Origin: Nilaparvata lugens
Lineage: Eukaryota; Arthropoda; Insecta; Hemiptera; Delphacidae
Direction of reading: 5' to 3'
Length of the DNA stretch: 64,000 nucleotides
Assembly: GCF_014356525.2 (NCBI RefSeq)
Contig: NW_024093768.1
Span: forward strand, 36,398-100,397
The position numbers were made by a program, and so were the translations under genes. Position 1 is the stretch's first letter. Each line of letters opens with the position of its first letter. Under the pieces are notes generated by a model that saw nothing but the letters and a program-made list of their open reading frames with translations, was not told where the DNA came from and searched no databases. Positions 1-12,600 of the stretch are shown here, piece after piece.

Positions 1-616
1 ACTGTATATAATTTTAATACAATATTGAATTTAATACAATCTATTTTTGTCAAAGTATAGCTTGAAAATTATATACCGTATAATAAATTGTAGAGAAAAT
101 ATAATCAAATGTAATAGACCCTTAGAAAAATGGAAGAAGTCCAATTGGAAAAAACCAATCAACCCATTTTAGAAAAATTATAGAAAACAATTCAATGGGC
201 TATGAAATAAAAAATTACAAACAAAAGATTAAAACATTTATTTGATGAGTAATGCCTTATAGTAATTATGATAATAACAAAAATAAACAAAAGGAGTTCT
301 CTTAGTTTCAACAAAACTAAACGAATAACGGTATACATTAAATTGAAACATGGGCTAATAAAGAAACTTTGGAATACACCGTTGCTGTAATAGGCTAATA
401 CTCAACACTGTAATCTTAGTACTAAATAAAACTATACAACAGAATTGATAACAGAAAAATATCTCAACAGACTTGAGTGTTACCACACTCTAAAATTGCA
501 AACAATTTCAAAAAGAAAATACCCATTATAAGCGTGTATTCTCCCACAAAATCTTCTAAAAAAATTAAAAATATTAAATGAAACAACTTGAAATTGTCAC
601 ACAATCACTTATTTAT

Positions 617-749
617 AAGTAAAATGGAGAAACTAGTTTCGGTTGTAACACCATTATCATCAATCTATAGTAAACACTACATGAGGTTCATGAAATTTTA
701 CTGTAGGAGTTACGGTGTAACAACCGAGACTGGTATTTCCATTATTTTA
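617..749. mobile_element. Small hairpin MITE
   Basis: The arms are imperfect inverted repeats: the left contains CGGTTGTAACACC and the right GGTGTAACAACCG, with flanking TAAAATGGA and TCCATTATTTTA also pairing. It has no coding capacity. Confidence 0.5.
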
Positions 750-1103
750 TCCGATTATTAACTCGTGACAATTTCATGCGGATTTATTTAATATGGATTA
801 TTACAACCCTCACCATTACCATAACAACAGTATCAAATATGATTAATTATTATAGATATTCCAAATGCTCATCAAGTGGAGATAATTTAGATACTATCGA
901 GAATGGTAAAACTATTCTTGAATACAAATCAAAATAAAAAAAAACACGTATTGAAATGGGCTGCTTTTAAATTAATAAAACAAAATAAAACTTGTAGCAC
1001 CCTTTATTTATTAAAAAACTTAAAATAGTTGAACAACTCCTGTATATACTCCTTTATATTTAGTCAAGTTCCCTTGAATTCAAGTTTTATGAAGAGTAGA
1101 ATG

Positions 1104-1561
1104 TTAAGCTGCATTTACATTGGTCAAGTTTCCTTTAATTCAAAGTTTTTAAAGTTTGAGTTGAATGGACGATTTTAAAAACTTGAAGTCAAGTTTATTT
1201 GAATTCAAGTTTTCATAACCTCAAAAGCAATATAATCATAAATTATATGCTTTCTTCTTACTTTTCGTGCTTTCTTCTGCATTATAGTTAGTTGTTTTTA
1301 TACATTCTGCATTGACTGACAACAGTTTATTTTTATAATTTTCCCATTTTTAGGTTGAATTTTAGATTCAAATGCAAAGATTGAAATGAATCCAAAAGTC
1401 AGACATGTCTGCTTCAATCAACAAAACTTGAAGAAGGGCCTATATTGGATTCAGGTTCCTGTTATTGTAAACTTGACAAAGTTTACAAAATACATTCATT
1501 TTACATAAACGTCAAGAAAACTTGAATTCAAGGAAACTTGACTGATGTAAACGCTCCTTAA
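1104..1561. mobile_element. MITE with TTAA termini
   Basis: The left end reads TTAAGCTGCATTTACATTGG and the right end GATGTAAACGCTCCTTAA, inverted to each other and bounded by TTAA, as in piggyBac-type insertions. Subterminal GGTCAAGTTTCC pairs with GGAAACTTGAC. A 55-bp motif rich in ACTTGAAGTCAAGTTT occurs inside (about 1178) and again just outside (about 1570). Confidence 0.6.
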
Positions 1562-2660
1562 GATTTTAGCAAACTTGAAGTCAAGTTTACTTGAATCCAA
1601 GTTTTTATAACCTCAAAAGTATCACAAGATACTCCCATTTTCCCAAAACAGTCGCAGGAATAGAGCTTAAAAGCTAGAAGGAATAGAGCTTGATAGAAGT
1701 TACCGCAAAATAATATAGTAAAAGGTAACAATAATTAGTCCTTAAAATATCACTGATTCCTATAATAAGTGCTTAGTGAGACAGCTATACACAGCTATAA
1801 TATCTATAGTAATAATGATAGTTATATTTATTTGGTCCAGGACGTCAAAATCACTTAGCTGCATTGTAAGCTATCTATAGGTAACCTGTGAATGAAACGA
1901 AAGAAATGAAAAAAGGAAAATAACAAAATAGAATGGAAGAAATCATACAATAATATTAATAATTTGATAAGTGGTAAATGAAAGATCAAATAAATTGAAT
2001 CCAACTAATAAAAGTAATGAATATAAGATCAAAGCAAAACAGTAAATGTTAACTATTTTCTGTATAGGGCTACTTGTAATGTAAATAGAAAAAAAATAGT
2101 ATTTATTTATTTAATTCATATCACTTGAAAATGGCATCAATGTTGAAACATGTTGTGATAAAGTAATTCAAAAATGGTACTGAGATTTTTATTTTTTCTA
2201 TTTACAGTAAATGTTGTACAGTTTTTGCAGTAAATATTGATTGAAATTATATTCTGTAGGTTTTCATTTCAATAGACTGAATCCACAGCATCAAGCGTCA
2301 CTAGCTTGAAATTTAAATAATTCAAATTTGCTGCCACCTCATTCAATATTCTATCTAGCAATGAACTCTGAGAATTAATGTTTGAGTTCTGCCAAGGATC
2401 ATGATAACTTTTTTAGAATGTTCTTTTAATTATGGAATCAGTAAACAACAATAGGAAACAGGAAACAAACAGAGTCCAATACTTCCTAATTTTGATAAAA
2501 TGTCAGAAAATTGACTACTTTTGCTCAAGGCTAACCACGTTAAATACATATACACCAAAGTTATCGTGGACACAATGTTGGAACGGGGAAGGTAGCTTCA
2601 AGATTGAATGTTGAAAATAATGCATATATTTTTCGTTTTGAACTGTTTTCGACGACACTA
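1562..2660. other. AT-rich sequence without recognisable gene
   Basis: Apart from the repeated ACTTGAAGTCAAGTTT motif at 1570-1624, I see only AT-rich sequence and short chance ORFs. Confidence 0.5.
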
Positions 2661-2679
2661 CAGCCTAATTTTTAATACT

Positions 2680-3096
2680 AGTAGTTCTGTGAACAGTAGA
2701 CCTCACGCAGTATTCTTATCCACAAGTACCTGATTGAAACTATAGACCTTATGGAAATACAGCAATAGACTGGCTTCTCCAAACATCTGTGTAATCACTT
2801 GTCAGCTGATTTATGATGAATAATTCTATAGTCTGAATATTACTCTAATATTGGCGTATGAAGGAGGCCCCTTTTTCCTTTTATATTATCCTTGAAATGC
2901 AAAATTTCCAAAAACCTTGTATATACGTCGACGCGCAATTAAAAAAGGAACATACCTGTCAAATTTCATGAAAATCTATTACCGCGTTTCGCCGTAAATG
3001 AGCAACATATAAACATTTAAACATTCAAAAATTTATACATTAAGAGAAATGCCAAGCCGTCGACTTGAATCTTAGACCTCACTTCGCTCGGTCAAT
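2680..3096 (+). mobile_element. Family A non-autonomous element, copy 1
   Basis: It starts AGTAGTTCTGTGAACAGTAG and ends CACTTCGCTCGGTCAAT. About 415 bp with a central GACGCGCAATT block. Further forward copies lie at 6181-6577, 51214-51687 and 62175-62619, and a reverse one at 44391-45693. The host sequence either side is a repeat whose uninterrupted form is present near 26436-26550. Confidence 0.8.
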
Positions 3097-3584
3097 TAGT
3101 TATTAAAACTAGTAATCACATGTGGAGCATTTCCGGAATTTTTTAAATCCATTTTCAACACTGCTTATATTTTAATGTTGATGCACATAGTGAAGCGATA
3201 TGTTTTGACTCATTTCAATACATGCATTACATTCAACAATCTCACGCTTGAAGATACCTTCGCCGTTGAAAGAGGTTCATTCAATTAACTCTGTATTTTG
3301 AAAAATACTACTGCATTTTCAACATTTAAGTTATCCAAATAGAACATGAATGAAATATCAATGTATTTGTCAGTACTAAAATACAATGATAAGTCAGTTG
3401 GATGGGTGATCATTTGAAAGCACTTAAGAGTTTCAATTCTTTACTGTGATAAAAACCTAAAAACTTTAATATATGATAAAAACCTTGTTTTAAAGATGAA
3501 ACAAGGTGAAGGACAGTAAGTGAAAAATATGAATCAATAATAATCACCTTGGGATGAATTTTCCTCAACGACTAGATTGTTCAT

Positions 3585-3671
3585 CTAACTTTTCTTCATA
3601 GTTTTTCCAGCGAAATAGTCATCAGCATCTTCTACAATATGGACATCGTAAATGGATATCTCTTCTCCACT
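3585..3671 (-). CDS. Gene 1 terminal coding exon
   Basis: After the acceptor TATTTTGATTTCAG the frame that continues exon 4 stays open for 28 codons (SGEEISIYDV through KTMKKS) to a TAG at 3587-3585. The acidic composition (VEDADDYF) continues that of exon 4, which supports joining them. No clear poly(A) signal was seen immediately downstream. Confidence 0.75.
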   Translation of the reverse strand, partial: SGEEISIYDVHIVEDADDYFAGKTMKKS

Positions 3672-6600
3672 CTGAAATCAAAATATTCATGAATCTACTA
3701 TAACATTAGGATAGTATTGATAATAATAGAATAGGTCGTGAGACCCATTGACGGTATAAATTATAAACTCAAGCTAGGTGGAATTTCCATCAGGGACTCC
3801 CCACCAATAAAAGACATACGAATATTATCAGGATAGTATTGAAAGAAGGCTAAACCCAAAGCGTGGAGGGAGGCTCCTTTTTTCAATTGTCAATTTGTTA
3901 TCATCGGAACTAGGTCTATGCACAAAGTAAGAGAACATCTCCTCTTCTCTGTGGTCTATGGTTGTCTCCTGATGAGCCCTTTCTAATTAATTTTCTCCCA
4001 GAATGAATTTATCGAAAGAGCCTGAATTACGAATATTATCCAAAGCTTCCAACAACAAACTGTCGATGTATTCTTCAACGTTTTTTTCAGTCCAGTCATA
4101 GTCATTTCATGAGGTATATGAGGTTTTTCCCCTTCATATGAACAAAAGGTCTTTATGCCACTGACATTTTGAAATATATTATTTTATATTCCTTCTTATG
4201 AAGGGAGAAAGACTCATGTCCATCATTGACGGCAATAAATTTGAAATGCATTTTATACTTTTAAATTAAAAATTTGATACTGCATTTTAAATCATGACTA
4301 TGGCTGAGCTGAAAAAAGGCGTTGAAGGATACATCGACAATTTGTTGTTGGAAGCTTTGAATAATATTCGTAATTCAGGCTCTTTTGATAAATTTATTCT
4401 GGGAGAGAATAGAATTAGAAAGTGTTCATCAGGAGACAACCTAGTGATAAAAATAACCGGTGATAAGAAATTGACAACAATCGACAACAAATTCACCCGC
4501 AATGACAAGAAAAGCAACACTCAAAATAATCAGTCTTCTTCTATTAAATTTGCTGTCGATTTATCCAATACTCTATCTACCAATCAAATTCAAACAGTGA
4601 GTCAAACTTAGTCAAAAAGCCGTGGCATATCTTATTACTCATTTCACATTTAGTGAACAAATAATAGTAAGTTGATACTACATTTTATGTATTATGAGTT
4701 CTTGGTTTATATTAAGGTGCATACAGATTTACGCGCCGCGAACATGAGCAATTCACTTTTAATCAGCTGATGCCAAGCTTTTTATATCTGTATCTTACCG
4801 TTTCTGTAAAAATACAGATATAGTCAGATGATTAAAAGAGAATTTCTCATGTTTGCGGCGCGTATATCTGTACACACCTTTATGATTTCAAATCCGCTCC
4901 AGAATGTGGATTAGCAACTGTCATGCTAAGGCATGAGGCGGGCAAGTCTGAGGGCTGAATGGAGGCAAATTGTTGAGAAGGCCAAGGTCTACGAAGGGTT
5001 GTAGCGCTTCGTTAGTGAAATGAGTATCAAATGCAAAAAAACTTGAAAAAATGTTCATGTCCAAGTTACAATATCAGATGTCTAGAATGAATGTATTTTG
5101 TATATAACCAATGAATTAATTAATTAATTCAACACAAATAGAATATGCAAATATTGATCTTCTATAGTGAGGTCCACGTTATACTGGCAGTGGAGAAAGA
5201 TAGCAGAACAACGTTGCGATCCTCTGTCTTGAGAATGCCTTCTATAGACGGTAGCTGATACACAATTATTGATGTAATATCAACTGTTCATTCTCGTTCA
5301 AAATAGTCAATTATATTTTATTAAGCAAGAAATTATATTATTCAATAATTTCATAATGAATTTTCATAATAAAGATGAAATATTTTGTTAATTATTAAAT
5401 GAAATAATATCGAGTGACCTGGCTGGCTCAGGTCTGGTGTCAGAGTTTTCAGGTCGCAAATGATCAATTTCAGGGCCTCTGACATGACCTAACGAGTGTT
5501 TTTTAGGCAGCGGGGACCGACTGTTTAACGTGTCCATCCGAAACACGTTAATTAACAATTAATTAATTCCATATCGTTAAAAGACAATCTGGCAACAGAG
5601 CAAAGCGAGAAAGAGATAGCACTATCTGCTTTGTTGAATGCTAGACAAGGATGACAATACCATTGCTGATCGAACACTGCCATTATAACGTGGACCTCAC
5701 TATAGCAGCATGACAAAGTTTTGTTTTTGGCCTGAACCAGTTGTAAACTATTAATTCAATATCCAGGCCAAAGTGGCTGTATTAATTTTGCAAAAGGATG
5801 GTAAAATATTGATTCATAGTTGTACTCACCCCTTCATCATCATCACCCTGATAATTCTCAAAATCAAAATCCTCCTCGTCGCTTTCCAATGTTAAATCGA
5901 GGTAATTATCATCGTTTGGAATTGAGTGATTAGTAGAGTTCATCATTGTACTTGAAGTATAATAGTCTTGTTTCTGCTGATCCTGTATCATCACATTTTC
6001 CAGTGTATCAAGTTCATTCCTTGTATCAGGAAACTGGAAAAAGTTTTGATTTCATAAATTCAATTCAATTCATTTATTGTCAATTTAGAATATTCAAGAC
6101 ATATTGCAAACTCTTTATAACATGACATATCATTGAAAAATATAAATAAATAAGCATAATTATTCATACATACTTGAATTAGTAGTTCTGTGAACAGTAG
6201 ACCTCACGCAGTATTCTCATTCACAAGTACCTGATTGAAACTATAGACCTTATAGCAATAGACTGGCTTCAGTGTACACATATGTGTAATCACTTGTCAG
6301 CTGATTTATAATGAATAATTCTATAGTCTGATTTTTACTCTAATATTGGCGTATGAAGGAGACTCCTTTTTCCTTTTATATATTATCCTTGAAATGCTAA
6401 ATTTCCAAAAACCCTTGTATATACGTCGACGCGCAATTAAAAAAGGAACATACCTGTCAAATTTCATGAAAATCTATTACCGCGTTTCGCCGTAAATGCG
6501 CAACATATAAACATTTAAACATCAAGAGGAATGCCAAACCGTCGACTTGAATCTTAGACCTCACTTCGCTCGGTCAATAAAATAAAATATTATAAAATCT

Positions 6601-9600
6601 AGGCATCACCAGCAAAAAAACTCTTTGCCAGCTGGTGAGAGTTGCAAAACAGTAAAAGAAAAACATAAGATTTCGAAATAATGCAGAAAATTTCGGTTCA
6701 AATTTAACTGATAATTACAGTAGAAACTTTAGAACAGTAGACTCATCAGAAATCAACAAATGATATGAGCAGATATTGGCCCATATGAATAAAACCAGAG
6801 CAAATGCTCATGAGCAAGAGCATGAAGCATAAGGTTTTGCTCATGAGCAAAAGGTAGAAGCAAAAGCATTTGCTCATTTCTATATGAATAAGCTTTAGCT
6901 TATGCTCCTGAACTCTGGAGCAAATGCTCACGTATTTTAAAGATTTTTCATCAGCTGATTCGCTTTTGTAGCCTCACTTTGTTTTTATAGCTCACGGAAG
7001 CGCTTCAACTCAGTTGACATGAAGGATGTTCCTCTGTCTGTGTGAATATAGCTTGGAAGGCCAAACATTGATATTAATGAGACCAGGCAATTTATGACTG
7101 TTCTCGCAGTCATGTCTGGACAAGGAAATACAAAAGGGAATCTTGAGTACTCATCAACCATCACCAGTAGGTATTTATTTCTTGTTTTTGATTGTACGGG
7201 TCCTTTGAAGTCCATATTAATTCGTTCAAAAGGTTTTGTTGCCTTTATGAGATTTCCTTTTGTCTTCATATACTGTGGTTTTATTTCAGAGCAAATTGCA
7301 CAATTGGAGCAAATTTTCCTTACATCATCTACAGTATAGGGGAGATTTTTCATTCTGAGCCAGTGGTAGAAACGAGTTACACCAGGGTGACAAAGTTCAT
7401 CATGGTATTTTGCCAAAGCTGAGTTCAATGTTGAACAACCAGCTGTAATACATATACAAGAGAGTGCATCAGCTGGTGCATTTTCTTTTCCAGGTCTGTA
7501 GACTATGTTGAATTTGTATTCAGATAATTCTAGGCGCCACCTTTGTATCTTTTCATTTTTTATTTTTCTATTGTGTTGAGTGCCAAACATGAATGTGACT
7601 GATTTTTGGTCAGTGATCAAAGTGAATTGTTTTCGTAGTAAATAGTGTCTCCATTCTCTTATAGACTCCACAATGGCATAGGCTTCTTTCTCAACAGCTG
7701 AATGCCTGGTTTCACTTTGGGACAAAGTTCGTGAGAAAAAGGTTACTTGAGGTGAACTTTTTGTTTGTTAAGAAATAACTATCAGTACAACAGCTTAAGG
7801 TGTGGCTGGTTCAGCCATGAAACCTGGTTCGGTAATGTAAAGTGTTTTTAGACAGATATACTATATTGACAACATAAGTGTCTTTATTTTTTGAACTGGA
7901 AATAGTAAATTTAGTCAATAAAGAGGTCCACGTTATAATGACAGTGGAGAAAGATAGGAGAACAACGTTGTCGTTCCTCACTGTCTTGTCAATACCTTCT
8001 TGACGGTAGCTGATACAGGTTTATTAATGTAATATCAATTGTTCATTATCTTTTAGAATAATCAAACATACAGAGTGCGGCAGTCAATCCCGCATTTTTG
8101 AAATAGGTGTAAAAAATAAACGGACGTAGATATCAAAATTATATTCATAAAATATTTTTCTACATTAAAAAGCATTTAAGAAACATTGAAAATAGTCACT
8201 GTTTGAAAATAATATCAGCAAGATGGCGGCCTTCCCGAGTACGGCATTCGCGCAGGCGATTTGCAAAGCTGTTCATAACATCACGAAGCATAGGCTGGAC
8301 ATTCTTCATTCCTCAGCTTCGGCAACATGAAGTGAATAAAGAAACATTGTTTCAACGAGATGGAGCAACAAGTCACACAGCCCGGAGTGAGCATGAATGT
8401 TCTTAACGGAGTTTTTCCAAACCGAGTGATTTCCCGCAATGGCCCAGTTCCGTGGCCGCCCCGTTCACCAGACCTCACGCGAGTAATTTTTTCTTGTGGG
8501 GTTACCTAAAAAGTAAAGTATACGAAGAAAGACCTCATACTGTTGGTGAACTGAAGGCAAGAATCCGGCTAGAAATTGAGAGAATTCCTCAGCCTATGCT
8601 TCGTGATGTTATGAACAGCTTCACAAATCGCCTGCGCAAATGCCGTACTCGGGAAGGCCGCCATCTTGCTGATGTTATTTTCAAACAGTGATTATTTTCA
8701 ATGTTTCTTAAATGCTTTTTAATGTAGAAAAATATTTTATGAATATAATTTTGATATCTACGTCCGTTTATTTTTTACACCTATTTCAAAAATGCGGGAT
8801 TGACTGCCGCACCCTGTATTTTATTAAGCAGAATATATTCTTCAATAATTTCATAATGAATTTTCATAATTAAGATGAAACATTTTGTTAGTTAATTATT
8901 AATTCTACATTGTTAAAAGCCGATCTGGCAACAGAGAAAAGCGAGAAAGAGATAGCGCTATCGTCTTTGTTTGAATGATAGACAAGGATAGCAATAACAT
9001 TGCTAATCAAACACTGCCATTATAACGTGGACCTCACTATAGGCGTATTAATTAATTTGATAATAGACAAATAAATCATAGACATTATTAGGGAATAAAC
9101 AACAGTCACAGCCCAAAAAGACGTGAAAAACTAGATACCAATTTTTTTATGCTATGTCAATTACATGTAACCACGCTAAAATGACGTCACCTAACGGCAA
9201 TACTGTCAGGAGAAAGATAGACGAATCTGCAATGATGCCATACCATAGTGGTTAAATTTAATGAACGTGGTGGAACCGGGTGATAATGTTCTAATCATTA
9301 GGTTAAAGCTTCACTATAAGTTTGAATCCAATTTCCAGAGCAAATAAATAATATTAATGTGTTGCAGATTCAATATTTTTCACCATTTATTAAAAACTTG
9401 AATTTTAATGAAGTGAACACTCATTAGTAGCAGTGACGATCGTTTATACCTAGAGTAGGTTATCATCAGACTTAATAGAATAATATTTTATTGTCATTCA
9501 ACTTAGAAAGTTGATAGATAACACATCTTAATCGTCATCATTATTTCTTATGTTCACTTCTAATAGCCGAATGTTTCTGAATATACAGAGTATATACACA

Positions 9601-12600
9601 GATAGAGTATCTGTGTTACTGAGTGACACAGAATAACGGGTACCTTTAAAAACGCCATAAACATTAGTGGGAAGGGCAAAAATGATTTTATTCAAACTAA
9701 TGTAAAGTTCAAGATTTGCCATTTGAGAATTATTAATCACATTTTGACAATTACTTCTTCAAGATGGCTTCCTCCTGCACGAACACACTCTTGAAATCTG
9801 TGTTGAGATTCCTGAACGATTGCTGCAACATTTCAGCTGGCATATAAGGGGTATTCACAATGTTGGGGTTAGCTGGCTAAGTCGAGCTATTCGCTAACTC
9901 CTGCTATTTTCTGTGTTAACTCAATGCTATAGTGGTACATTAGAAAAAAAATAGCAGACGAGATAGCAAATAGCGCAGGTTTGAGTTCGCTAACTCTAGC
10001 TAACTCTGTTGAAACGGCGGCCATATTTGTTTTGGTCATATTTGGTAGCAAAAGTGAGGTTATAAACTTTGAGTTACACGAATTATCCGCTTGGACCGCT
10101 TTTGCAGTTAGCTAATACCAGATGGTTTTAGATGGGGCGTTCACAATCCAGAGTTATCAAATAGCACTTTAGCTGGCTATAACAACATTGTGAATACCAT
10201 TTTGAATTGTCTGCTATGATTCAACCACAGTTATTGGTAAAGTTGTGAAAACGTTTGATTTGAGATAGCTCCACAAACAGAAAATCGCAGGTGGACAGAT
10301 CATGGGACCAGAAAAACGCAGATGTTTCAGCAATCAATGAGAACACAGATTTCAAGAGTGCATTCGTTCAAGAGGAAGCCATCTTGAAGAAGTAATTGTC
10401 AAAAAGTGATAAATGTTATTAATAATTCTCAAATGGCAAGTCTTGAACTTTACATTAGTTTGAATACAATAATTTTTGTCCTTCCCACTAATGTTTTATG
10501 GCGTTTTTAAAAGTTCCCGTTATTCTGTGTCATTCTGTATAAGAATGTTAACTTAGTTACATAAAATTTTAGAAGTTATATGAATGTCTATAAAATTATA
10601 GAAAGCCATCCCGGGATGGAGAAATCGCTATCAAGTAAGTAAATATATATTTTTGGACGAAAATTGAACTTGAACGTTTTACAATAGAAACATAACCTAT
10701 TTTTTGAACATTTTATTAATTTATCAAAATTTGGGAATGGAATAGATTTGGGCCAAGCCTGTTGTTCCTTCCTAATCATATTTATATGATTTGTGATTTT
10801 GTCCACGAATAAATAAATAAATTCTAATTGCTTCAAGTACGGTAATTGTGAAAAAATGAAAAGTAGAAAATCAACTATTTTTTAGGAAACCTTGAATTGT
10901 ATTTCTTATTTTTAGGCTTAACTAACACTTACGCGACTCAGGTCGAGAAGAGGCTCGACTCTAGTCGAGAGCATGCGTTTCCAAATGGTGACACTCAGAC
11001 CAGTCGATTCTAGTCTCCGCGACGTCACCATTTGAAAACACCTGCTCTCGACTATAGTCGAGTCTCTTCTCGACCTGAGTCACGTAAGTGTGAGTTGAGC
11101 CTTAGATTTAAAACTGAGAGATGTTATGAATTTGAGAATATTATTATTCATCCTAGCTTCCTTATTAATTTAGTAGAGGTAGTGAGATATAACATGGACC
11201 GTTGACTCCCACCGCTTAGGAATCTGAAAATCTGATTTTTTGGGGTAGTTGTAAAAGTTTGGTAGGTTTGTTCTCGGCAGCTGGTATCCTCACTTCAAAA
11301 AATTTATGCACTGGCCGTATGTCTGCAGAGTAAGAGGGTAAGATGTGTGAGAGAGACATTCTCACCCCTACATCCCTACCACGCCAGCAGCTCCTTTACC
11401 GTTCCAGGGGTTGAGGCTCATGTTATAGCTCTTGGTCTATATTATCATAGGTAGAAGATGGAGAAGATTAATCAATAAATAATTAATGTAGCTGTAATGA
11501 AACGGCAATATTACCCTCAATTTTAAATCATCTGGGCAGCTTGCTGACGGGTTTCTCTTTAAATAATCATATGAATCATTCTCATTTCCAGGTCTTTTTA
11601 GATTAGAAGAAACTGACTGTTTTCTATCAAATACTATGAACTCATTCAATATTGATGATTTCCGGTGTTCTGAAACATTTGGAAATACATTAAAATGTAG
11701 CATTTGTTTTATTATAAACATTCAAATGATAACTACTTAAATCTTAATACAGATATTTCAGATGAGTTTTGCTATAGAGAAACATTTACAAGATACGCGC
11801 AACGTGCGTGGATGGAGTGATTTCAGTATTGAGTTTTTTTTTTGAAATTGCTTTGACCTCAGGGCTGGGAAAACTAGATGTAGTTTAATATTATTTAATT
11901 GACGTGTCATACACTGTTAGAGCTATGCTCATTTATACAGTTTCACATGACAAGATAATAATAATAATAATTTATCAATGAGAATAAACATGGTGAGCTG
12001 TGCAAGTGCATGACCAAGCGCGCAGATGAGAAGCAAAATTTGAAAAGTTTGCTGAAAATCTGGGGAGTCCGATGGCAGGTAGCAAGCATTGTAGGTAGGT
12101 AGCAAAAGGCACACCAGTGTTTAATGTTAAGTCGGGCTTAGGCCACAAAATCAAGTTCTGTCGTAAATTTGTTAAAAGAGCCATCGAACATAGAAACATG
12201 TTTTAACGTGTCTGTAACTGCCACCAGCAAGTGCACGCGTTCAGTGTGAATGCTCCTATGACTCTTTCCAGATTTTGTTCTTAATGCGCGCGCTTCGTAA
12301 TTCATGACCACGCGTACTTGTACAGCTGACTATGTGCACTTGCACATACGTGCATCATGTGATCAAACTCTAAGGACTGGTTGCATGAAAGCCGGTTAAA
12401 TTTTTGAACGGGATTAATATGACAAGACATGAAAGCCGGTTAAATTTTGAACGTGATTAATATGCCAATCAGAGAAGGCTATTTTGAAAAGACGGCTTCT
12501 CTGATTGGTTCTCGTGAAATTAATTACGGTTAAAATTAAACCGGCTTTTGTGCACCGTTTTAACAGGCTTTTTTGAAATGACGGCTTCTCTGATTGGTTC

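Noticed and set aside
2680..3096. Family A as a Helitron
   Set aside because: The end lacks the CTRR signature, so the class was left open.
8452..8691. 79-residue ORF as a host gene
   Set aside because: It is the out-of-frame C-terminal part of a mariner-like transposase inside inverted repeats.
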